Part shown: piece after piece, positions 1-6,282 of the stretch
Position numbering within the stretch: position 1 is the stretch's first letter
How the letters are laid out: each line of letters begins with the position of its first letter
Assembly: GCF_001456025.1 (NCBI RefSeq)
Contig: NZ_LMTZ01000138.1
Location: 1 to 34,534 of the forward strand
DNA: 34,534 bases
Direction of reading: 5' to 3'
Source: Mastigocoleus testarum BC008
Lineage (GTDB): Bacteria > Cyanobacteriota > Cyanobacteriia > Cyanobacteriales > Nostocaceae
The notes under the pieces: generated by a model
Database searches by the model: none
What the model was told of the DNA's origin: nothing
The model's input: only the letters and a program-made list of their open reading frames with translations
Position numbers and translations under genes: made by a program

Positions 1-2
1 GC

Positions 3-77
3 AAACGCCGTCCAAAAGCTTACCCCTTAATGACTAAACCCCGGCATGAATTAAATAAGCAATTACAAACCGCTTAA
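3..77 (+). pseudogene. 3' end of a probable transposase gene, cut by the window edge
   Basis: The third forward frame is open from the window edge to a TAA at 75-77 and encodes a short basic tail with the string KAYPLMTKPRHELNKQ. It resembles the lysine/arginine-rich C-termini of DDE transposases (IS4-like) common in cyanobacteria. Only about 24 codons are visible, so neither family nor intactness can be judged; it may be a complete gene whose body lies left of the window. The match is from memory of such tails. Confidence 0.4.
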
Positions 78-566
78 ACCACAAGGGTTCCAGCTTTTCT
101 TAGTGCCATTCCTTTCTGTATCCTTTCTGTAGTTCTAGCCGCCATGAGAAGTGTTCGCGCGCGGTATTAAAAAAATTCAGCAAGAAGTTTCAAGCTATTA
201 GGATTTACTCACTCGTTACTAATTTCCATTAGCGGATCCGTAAGATAGCGGCTCCGCAGGTAGCGCAGCTATAGCTATAGCGTGACCGCAAGGTCATTTG
301 TTTGGGGTGAACCGCACCTACGGTGAATGCTATTTCTTTGCGGAAACGTTAAACCGCGCTTATGGCGTAAGCGGAGTAATTCCGTTTACGCTTAAAGCTA
401 GCCTTACGTCACAATAACCGTAATTACGTTACTGTGGTGTTAATTGCTGTTCTGTCTTACAATGAACGAGTAAAACAACATTTTTATATATCAATTGATA
501 TGATTAGGCACTAAAATTCAAGTGATCTACTCAGTGACTTAAGTTAAAAACAGTCAGGAACAAGAT
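78..566. other. Non-coding stretch with dispersed repeats and palindromes
   Basis: There is no convincing gene. It holds the downstream flank of the transposase remnant, two adjacent copies of an 11-bp word (110-120 and 121-131), a GC-rich dispersed-repeat patch at about 231-400, an imperfect palindrome at about 410-438, and a perfect 14-bp palindrome (ATATCAATTGATAT) at 488-501, some 65 bp upstream of the next start codon. That palindrome could be an operator for the chimeric gene, but nothing else supports this. Confidence 0.6.
231..400. repeat. Dispersed GC-rich repeat patch related to the right-hand repeats
   Basis: The patch begins with AGCGGATCCGTA and then GGTAGCGCAGCTATAG. The same two words, in the same order, open the repeats at 34251 and 34363. 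It continues with short self-complementary pieces such as GCGG/CCGC and ACCGCAAGGT. It stands out as GC-rich against AT-rich flanks. This fits the small dispersed repeats known from Nostoc-type genomes; the outer limits are approximate. Confidence 0.6.
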
Positions 567-1226
567 ATGGAATTAGAAAACGAGTCGCAAAGTTTAGATA
601 CTTTAAATGCATCACCAACGAAAAGCTTTTTTGTGGAGATGCTTACTCGTGATATTGAGCTTCAAGATGCGATTCTTGATCTTCTAGATAATTGTGTAGA
701 TGGTATACAAAGAACTATTAGAGATACTCAACAGTTTGAAGACTCAGAAGAACCTTATAGAAAATTTTGGGCAAAAATAAATTTTTCATCAGATAATTTT
801 ACAATAGCAGATAATTGTGGTGGCATACCAATTGATACGGCAAAAAAGTATGCTTTTAGAATGGGAAGACCTGATAATAATTTTGATAATGATGTCTATA
901 CCATCGGAACTTATGGTATTGGAATGAAAAGGTCCATCTTCAAAATGGGACGTTCCAGTGAAGTAGTATCTCAAACAGAAAGTATACAAGCTTTAGCAGG
1001 TCACACCAATACAGTATGGTCAGTAGCATTCGCAAGAGATGATTCCATATTGGTTAGCGGTAGCTTAGATGAAACAATCAAAATTTGGGATATAAAAACG
1101 GGTGAATGCTTAAAGACATTAAGATACAGACCCTACGAACGCATGAATATCACAGGTGTTAAAGGCTTAACATCAGCCGAAATTCTCAGCCTAAAAGCAC
1201 TAGGAGCAATAGAAAAAACCCGATAA
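567..1226 (+). CDS. Chimeric protein: N-terminal GHKL ATPase fragment joined to a C-terminal WD40 fragment
   Basis: The 219-residue product has two unrelated halves. Residues 1 to about 130 look like the start of a GHKL (HSP90/MutL/MORC-type) ATPase: an N-box DLLDNCVDG (39-47), an ADNCGGIP motif (81-88) and a glycine loop GTYGIGMK (114-121). The rest of that fold, and any downstream domain, is absent. From about residue 140 the sequence becomes one WD40 repeat (GHTNTVWSVAF, then SGSLDETIKIWDIKTGECLKTL) followed by the RPYERMNITGVKGLT...LKALGAIE tail typical of cyanobacterial NB-ARC/TIR-WD40 proteins. The frame is continuous across the join near 955-990, and AGGA sits 8 nt before the ATG, so it could be translated. 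Most likely it is a deletion or recombination fusion of two genes; a working protein is doubtful because the ATPase domain is incomplete and one WD repeat cannot form a propeller. Confidence 0.75.
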   Translation: MELENESQSLDTLNASPTKSFFVEMLTRDIELQDAILDLLDNCVDGIQRTIRDTQQFEDSEEPYRKFWAKINFSSDNFTIADNCGGIPIDTAKKYAFRMGRPDNNFDNDVYTIGTYGIGMKRSIFKMGRSSEVVSQTESIQALAGHTNTVWSVAFARDDSILVSGSLDETIKIWDIKTGECLKTLRYRPYERMNITGVKGLTSAEILSLKALGAIEKTR

Positions 1227-1295
1227 AGCATTTATAGAATGCAAATATCAGGTTGATTTAATGACCCATAAAAAGTTTGTTTCGCACAACATCAA

Positions 1296-1922
1296 TTAAC
1301 CACTACACCAAGCATCAAAAACTCTACCTTGCATAGCTTCAGGAAACTCTTCACAGTATTCTTCAAAAGCAGTTTTGAATATTTTCTTTGATTGTTGATG
1401 GGCGATTTCTGCTTGTAGTTCATCAACTGTATCCCAAGCTGCTCCACATTCTCTCGAATTCGGTGAAGTGCGATCGCAAATACTGCGGGCGTTTTCCACT
1501 GCATCGTGTAGTTCTTCTTCTAAAAGTACCTCTTGGGGTTCTTCAACAAATTTACTTTCACTAATAATATCGCTAAGGGAAATAATACCTAATAGTTTTC
1601 CTTGAATTACAGGTGCTCTGAGTAAGTGATATTCGGCAAACAAACGCGCCACATATGCTACACCGAGATTAGGGTTAATTGCCATACAGGGCTTGCTCAT
1701 TATTTCATGTACGCGCAATTTGGCAGGATCTTTACCAAAAGCAATTACCTTGTAAACTATATCAGCTTCGGTAATAATGCCATAAGCATCCTGGTCGTGG
1801 CGACGTTCTACAATTAATGCACGCCAACCTCTGGAATTCATTAACTCAACCGCTTGTGCTACAGTTGCCGAACTGCGAATAGTTGCAACATCTTTAGTCA
1901 TTATGTCTGCGGCTTTTAGCAT
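1296..1922 (-). CDS. CBS-CP12 fusion protein
   Basis: Residues 1-125 hold two CBS motifs (ADIMTKDVATI...GIITEADIV and VHEIMSKPCMAI...GIISLSDII), a module that usually binds adenine nucleotides. Residues 138-208 are a CP12-like domain with the AWDTVDEL signature (162-169). CP12 proteins control the Calvin cycle by redox-dependent binding of GAPDH and phosphoribulokinase, and CBS-CP12 fusions are a known cyanobacterial family. The first CP12 cysteine pair is present with normal spacing (C149, C159). In the second pair C190 is kept, but the expected partner position is G199; an extra cysteine lies at C206 near the C-terminus. The disulfide switch may therefore be altered. A GGAAGG ribosome-binding site precedes the ATG. 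It stands alone, with its own leader. Its target is not shown by the sequence. Confidence 0.9.
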   Translation of the reverse strand: MLKAADIMTKDVATIRSSATVAQAVELMNSRGWRALIVERRHDQDAYGIITEADIVYKVIAFGKDPAKLRVHEIMSKPCMAINPNLGVAYVARLFAEYHLLRAPVIQGKLLGIISLSDIISESKFVEEPQEVLLEEELHDAVENARSICDRTSPNSRECGAAWDTVDELQAEIAHQQSKKIFKTAFEEYCEEFPEAMQGRVFDAWCSG

Positions 1923-2094
1923 AACTACCTTCCCGTATTGCTTTGTAATTACGTTGTCTTGCTTTCCATCGCAAAACTCAGACCGTACCTGTAATAGAAG
2001 GGATTACAGTTGTTTAAAAAATTATTCTGGTTTGTAAGAACCAATATTGTTTGATTCCTGATAATTGACCTTTAGAATCCTTTAAACTCGACAC

Positions 2095-2127
2095 CTTCCT
2101 TATAAACAAACAATTTGAGGAAATTGT
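2095..2127 (-). terminator. Possible terminator downstream of the pyruvate kinase-like gene
   Basis: ACAATTT (2110-2116) and AAATTGT (2121-2127) form a perfect 7-bp stem with a 4-nt loop, 19 bp beyond the stop codon of the minus-strand gene. The minus strand then reads a T-rich run (TTTGTTTATA). A very similar hairpin occurs at 5842-5864. Confidence 0.45.
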
Positions 2128-2145
2128 GAGGTTTTTCTACTAAAA

Positions 2146-3705
2146 TCAACTCCGGTCGTAATATTTCCAAGAATAAAGAGCCCGTAATTGGGGCATCTTT
2201 TTCAATTGATGTTCCTGTATCCTTTTGAGGATATCATCTAATATTCTTACTGCTTCTCCTTGATAACGTCCTTTATTTAACATGACGCATTCAGCCTTTT
2301 CCGACATAGCAGTATCAGTCATTTCAGCACGAGAAGGAATTCCTTGTTTCACCAGTTTTTCTAACACTTGTGTAGCCCAAATCACTGGGACATGAGCAGC
2401 TTCACATAGCCAGAGAATTTCCTCTTGCATTTCTGCTAAACGCTGATAACCAATTTCTACAGCTAGATCACCACGAGCAATCATCACACCAAAAGGATAC
2501 TTACCTGCAGCATGAACTATTAATTCTGGAAGGTTTTGTATTGCTTGAGGTGTTTCAATTTTTGCAATTATTGCTAAAGGATTGGATCGTTTAATCTGAC
2601 GAGTTTGTAACTCTTGCTCTAAAAGATCGATATCTGAAGTATTTTGAACGAAAGAATATCCCACAATATCTGCGTGGGATACAATAAAATCCAAATCTTG
2701 TTTATCTTTTTCTGTAAGGGGACACAAATTAAGTAAAGTATCAGGAAAATTGATTCCTTTATCTGGCAACAGTTTACTACCCTTATGGCTAGCATGGGTA
2801 ACTTTTACCAGTACTCCCTCACCACTTAACGACTCAACACAAGCACCGATTCGTCCGTTATCAATCCAAACATTAGCACCTATTTTTAAACTATCTAGCA
2901 CTTCTGGTATTGTGCAAGTTAATTGTGGATATCCAGTATCGCCAAAACTAGAATTATTTGCAGATTCTGCACCCAATAAATCGCGTCGTAAGAATAAATA
3001 ATCTCCTGGGAATAAACGGTCAGACTCACAGAAGTTAATAGTTTGCTCGATACGAGGTTTTGGTCCAGCTAAATCCATCATAATTTTACAGGGTTGTCCT
3101 GTTTCGCCCTCCGCACGATGTACGTGATGAATCATTGCCTCCCAGAGTTCTGGTGTATCATGGGCACAGTTTATTCGGACACAATTAGTTCCTTGTTGTA
3201 GTAAACTTCTAACATACTCATAACTGCTAGCTGCTGACTTGGGTAATGTAACCATAATCCTTACCCAACGGTTATTCCATGGTTTTCCCAATACATCTTG
3301 TGTATGACGTCTGAGCAGACGATGTCCTTCTAAAAAAGATTGTATTGAAGGACGAGGTGGAAGAGGATATGATTCTGTTTGACAAATAGCAGCTAAAGTT
3401 GCGATCGCTGCGTCCAAGTTAGGTAGTACTCTGGCTTCAATTCTCCCCAAAGATGATAGTCCCCAGGGAATCAAAGCTGCTTGTAAAGGGCGTAGATCGT
3501 GACTTTGCAAAGCTAGATAGTATGCTAAATTTTGAGCACTTTTTCGGAAGGATCGACGTTTAATAAGGGGTTCCCATCGTTGAAAAATTTCTTCTCCCTG
3601 TTGATAAATTGATTGCCGAAGTTCTTGTAAAGTAGCAAGTAAAACTTCTGGGTTTTTTAAATCTATTGTTTTTATATCGGTTGTATTACTTTGAAGGGAG
3701 AACAT
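2146..3705 (-). CDS. Non-canonical pyruvate kinase lacking the C-terminal domain
   Basis: The core resembles pyruvate kinase, which converts phosphoenolpyruvate and ADP to pyruvate and ATP: RIMVTLPKSA and NCVRINCAHD near the start of the barrel, a B-domain-like insert, IIAKIETPQ (catalytic-type lysine near residue 382) and MIARGDLAVEIG (aspartate near 413), then PVIWATQVLE and IPSRAEMTDTAM. Two things are unusual. A helical N-terminal region of about 130 residues (SAQNLAYYLALQ, WGLSSLGRIEARV) precedes the barrel, and the protein ends soon after the barrel, so the usual allosteric C-terminal domain is missing; the canonical MLSGETA is MLNKGRY. This matches a divergent pyruvate kinase-like family; activity is inferred. 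I chose the ATG at 3705 (519 aa) because AGGAG lies 8 nt upstream; the in-frame ATG at 3732 has no ribosome-binding site and abuts a tandem repeat. Confidence 0.8.
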   Translation of the reverse strand: MFSLQSNTTDIKTIDLKNPEVLLATLQELRQSIYQQGEEIFQRWEPLIKRRSFRKSAQNLAYYLALQSHDLRPLQAALIPWGLSSLGRIEARVLPNLDAAIATLAAICQTESYPLPPRPSIQSFLEGHRLLRRHTQDVLGKPWNNRWVRIMVTLPKSAASSYEYVRSLLQQGTNCVRINCAHDTPELWEAMIHHVHRAEGETGQPCKIMMDLAGPKPRIEQTINFCESDRLFPGDYLFLRRDLLGAESANNSSFGDTGYPQLTCTIPEVLDSLKIGANVWIDNGRIGACVESLSGEGVLVKVTHASHKGSKLLPDKGINFPDTLLNLCPLTEKDKQDLDFIVSHADIVGYSFVQNTSDIDLLEQELQTRQIKRSNPLAIIAKIETPQAIQNLPELIVHAAGKYPFGVMIARGDLAVEIGYQRLAEMQEEILWLCEAAHVPVIWATQVLEKLVKQGIPSRAEMTDTAMSEKAECVMLNKGRYQGEAVRILDDILKRIQEHQLKKMPQLRALYSWKYYDRS

Positions 3706-3732
3706 AAAATCATCTCCTAGCTCGAAATCCAA

Positions 3733-3800
3733 AATTCAAAAATTACAATTCAAAACCTACAATTCAAAACCTACAGTTCAAAACCTAAAATTCTAAATCC
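3733..3800. repeat. Degenerate 14-bp tandem repeat
   Basis: The unit AATTCAAAACCTAC occurs about three times in a row, with worn copies at both ends (CAAAATTCAAAAATTAC and AAAATTCTAAATCC). It lies in the 5' leader of the pyruvate kinase-like gene. Function unknown. Confidence 0.7.
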
Positions 3801-3963
3801 CTATGTTAAACATCAGATTTACTTAGGCAACTGTATAAAACATGGACCATCGTTATGCTGTTTCATAAACACTCAATTTATGAAAACACTGGTAGTAAAT
3901 TTAAAAATCTTGTAATCTGTACGTAAATAAAAACTCTTCATTTTTATTTATAAGTAAAAAACT

Positions 3964-4020
3964 TGAGAAACTTGTGAGGTCGCAGACGGAGTGATGAACT
4001 CACAAATTCCTCATTTTTTT
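3964..4020 (+). terminator. Terminator-like hairpin in the leader of the 4101 gene
   Basis: TGAGAAACTTGTGAG pairs with CTCACAAATTCCTCA at 13 of 15 positions around a loop of about 20 nt, and seven T residues follow (4014-4020). This is a standard intrinsic-terminator layout on the plus strand. No upstream plus-strand gene needs it, so it is either a leader attenuator for the gene starting at 4101 or the end of a short unannotated RNA. Confidence 0.6.
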
Positions 4021-4100
4021 AACCTATAAGAAAATTAGCCAATAATTATTGAGTATTCTGAATTTAATAAATTTAATAATTAATAAAAGGCATCCTTAAA

Positions 4101-5054
4101 ATGAGACAACAACAACTCAAAGCTTATCTACAACTAATTCAAGAATTGCTAAGCTGTGCTCATGGAGAAGAATGGACGTTGCTAGAACGTAACGAACAAC
4201 TAGTTACTCCCGATCTAGTACAGGTGATGGAAGAAATCGCCATGCAGTTAAAATCAGACGGAAGGTTGGATGCAGCCAAATACCTCCAACATTGGGCTGG
4301 ACAAATCAACCATCTGTTTGAACAAGCAGTTCACCACCAAAGTAATGATGAAAAATCCCAAGCCTATCTCCAGCTTATTCAAGACTTATTGGATTGTCCC
4401 AGTGGTTCAGAAGCCGATATTTTAGAATCTCATCAAAATTTAATTGACCCCAATTTGGTGCGAATGATGAAACAAGTAGCAGTTCAAATGGCTACACGTC
4501 AAGAAAAGGGAGCAGCTCGTTTCTTAAGTAATCTAGCTGCAGAAATTAGTCGAAATCTAGTACCGGTAAAGAATTTCAAAGCAAACTTACAAAAGGATGC
4601 CAAAGAGGCTATTTTAGATACAAATCATCATTTTCCAGATTTTAAATTAGATGATGAGTCTGCCTTAGAAGATATTGATGGAGAAATTCCACAATTTGAC
4701 CCACTCAATGAAACCTTTGCCAAAACTGAGAATATCACTCCACAATCTATCCATTTTGAAGAACGTTTAACGGAAATCACTCAGTCATTAATTAATCTAC
4801 AAGAAATATTATTTTCACGATTGCAACCAGTAAACCCACTTTGGTACATGGATATATTAGAACGCGCCTATACTTTGGGTTGGGTACTAACTACCGAAGA
4901 AGTGGAAGAGTTAATTGGGGTCAAGCCTAGATGTGAAGCCGGTAAAAATTCTTATCAACGTGGATGCTGGATGTTTGTGAAAGCCGGTAAGATGGGTTTA
5001 CATACAGGTTGGCGCGTTATTAAGGAAGAAGTTGAGGTTTCTGAAGAAGTTTAA
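4101..5054 (+). CDS. Protein of unknown function with two 80-residue-spaced helical repeats
   Basis: The 317-residue product carries two copies of a helical unit. The first (about 8-70) starts AYLQLIQELLSC, the second (about 88-150) starts AYLQLIQDLLDC; both continue with LV..M...A.QM and an alanine-rich helix, offset by exactly 80 residues. Similar units occur in cyanobacterial TPR/CHAT-type proteins, as far as I recall. An acidic, probably flexible linker (about 160-225) leads to a C-terminal region containing NPLWYMDILERAYTLGW and two further helices, with no recognised catalytic motif. There is no signal peptide or membrane segment, so it is probably cytoplasmic. AAAGG lies upstream of the ATG. 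The terminator-like hairpin in its leader suggests regulated expression. A role as an adaptor or scaffold is possible but unsupported. Confidence 0.8.
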   Translation: MRQQQLKAYLQLIQELLSCAHGEEWTLLERNEQLVTPDLVQVMEEIAMQLKSDGRLDAAKYLQHWAGQINHLFEQAVHHQSNDEKSQAYLQLIQDLLDCPSGSEADILESHQNLIDPNLVRMMKQVAVQMATRQEKGAARFLSNLAAEISRNLVPVKNFKANLQKDAKEAILDTNHHFPDFKLDDESALEDIDGEIPQFDPLNETFAKTENITPQSIHFEERLTEITQSLINLQEILFSRLQPVNPLWYMDILERAYTLGWVLTTEEVEELIGVKPRCEAGKNSYQRGCWMFVKAGKMGLHTGWRVIKEEVEVSEEV

Positions 5055-5104
5055 AAATAGCTTGGTATCGAACAAATTAGACGCTTTTCCCAAATATTAG
5101 TAAA

Positions 5105-5131
5105 GTGCGATTGAATTAAATCCAATCGCAC
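5105..5131. terminator. Perfect hairpin between convergent genes
   Basis: GTGCGATTG and CAATCGCAC form a perfect 9-bp stem with a 9-nt loop, between the stops of two converging genes. It lacks a T-tract on either side, so termination would be imperfect; it could also simply block read-through transcripts. Confidence 0.5.
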
Positions 5132-5202
5132 CCACTTACAAGTCATGTTTGCAAGTCATTGACAACTATGATTAACAACACGAACAAAGTTAAATCCTTT
5201 TC

Positions 5203-5715
5203 TCAAAAACGGAAACCAACTCCTGCTTGCAAACTCACAGCATCAGCAGAACTGTCTTCATAAGCATCAATACCCCATTTCGCATCACCATATACGACGA
5301 CGCGATCGCTAACTTCTGATTCTGCACCAAGAGTAATCACAGCTGCATCCCTATTACCTAAAGGGCTATTTTCGCCTTCATCTGTGACAAAGGAATAACC
5401 AGCACCAATATAAACATTAGTATTATCAGCAATGGGTACATCGTAAGTTAGCATTGGCATGATGGCTGTAGAGTCGCCACCGAATAGAACTGCACCCCTA
5501 GCGGAAACTGGTGTTTCAGGAATCGCATAACGTCCTTGAACATTACCACCTAATACTGCTGCATCGTTATCTTGTCCACCATTGGTAACGCCAGCAGAAA
5601 CACCAGCACCAATGTAACTACCATCCATACCTGTTGGCTTTGCTGCTGCAATTCCGCCCGAAAGAAGAATGGAGGAAGCAACAAGCGTACTCACCATTAC
5701 ACTAGTAAGTCTCAT
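5203..5715 (-). CDS. Small outer-membrane beta-barrel-like protein
   Basis: The 170-residue product starts with a clear signal peptide (MRLTSVMVSTLVASSILLSG, cleavage near AAA-K at 25-26). The mature part is rich in alternating hydrophobic/polar strands with glycine turns (YIGAGVSAGVTNGG, NVYIGAGYSFVTDEG, AGVGFRF) and ends in an aromatic phenylalanine, as outer-membrane barrels do. At about 145 mature residues it could form a barrel of about eight strands. The start is firm: AGGAGGG sits 5 nt before the ATG. Porin activity is not implied by the size; it may be a structural or adhesive surface protein. It is transcribed alone from a long leader. Confidence 0.8.
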   Translation of the reverse strand: MRLTSVMVSTLVASSILLSGGIAAAKPTGMDGSYIGAGVSAGVTNGGQDNDAAVLGGNVQGRYAIPETPVSARGAVLFGGDSTAIMPMLTYDVPIADNTNVYIGAGYSFVTDEGENSPLGNRDAAVITLGAESEVSDRVVVYGDAKWGIDAYEDSSADAVSLQAGVGFRF

Positions 5716-6282
5716 ATTACCCTCCTAATAAAAGTTAAGCGGAAGATTTTCTATATCTGCTTATCTTTTACTTGGTGTTAACTCTTAAAATATTGTTTTT
5801 TTGACAGAAGTAATGTCTACTACCTATCTATTTTTAGGTTAACAATTTAATGTGAGGAAATTGTGATTATTGTAATTAAAATTAATTTTTATAGTGCATT
5901 TATATGCATTGAGCCATAAAATATGAATCCAGTTCAGGAAACTCTTTAAAAGTCATTCAACTCCTAGAGAAAATCGTTAACATTTCTTCACTTTGCGATT
6001 ACGGAGTATAATTTATCCGATACAAGACTGACTGACTAAATTTGTATGAATACTTAATTATTTATAGTATCTACAAATACTCGTAAAGCTCGAGCGTGAA
6101 AAAACTATGTTATGTAAATATTAATACTTGCTTGTGTTTTAACTTAATTATATTTGAACCCGATCAATTATTTAAGTCACGTTAATGTTTTGAAAAACCC
6201 CTTTCCCTTTTTTACTTAAATGTGGGAAAAATATAACAACCGGACATGAACTCAGCAGGATATGAGATTCAATTTATCGTCC
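5716..6282. other. Non-coding stretch between the barrel gene and the beta-helix gene
   Basis: No gene is seen in these 567 bp. The right side follows the stop of the minus-strand beta-helix gene, with a weak TTTCCC/GGGAAA stem at about 6202-6229. The left side is the leader of the barrel gene. A hairpin at 5842-5864 (ACAATTT/AAATTGT) shares the word GAGGAAATTGT with the hairpin at 2110-2127. Confidence 0.6.
5842..5864. repeat. Hairpin sharing sequence with the one at 2110-2127
   Basis: ACAATTT (5842-5848) and AAATTGT (5858-5864) form a 7-bp stem; the right arm is preceded by GAGG as at 2110-2127, though the loop is longer. It lies about 130 bp upstream of the outer-membrane protein gene. 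It may be a small dispersed repeat rather than a terminator. Confidence 0.4.

Larger units (their letters stand above)
3706..4100. other. Divergent intergenic region with tandem repeats and an internal terminator-like hairpin
   Basis: This region separates the minus-strand pyruvate kinase-like gene from the plus-strand gene at 4101. It holds a 14-bp tandem repeat next to the former and a strong terminator-like hairpin (3964-4020) upstream of the latter. Promoters for both genes must lie here, but no clear -35/-10 pair was recognised. Confidence 0.6.

Noticed and set aside
3706..3732. Upstream ATG of the pyruvate kinase-like gene
   Set aside because: It has no ribosome-binding site and borders a tandem repeat, whereas the ATG at 3705 has AGGAG at good spacing.
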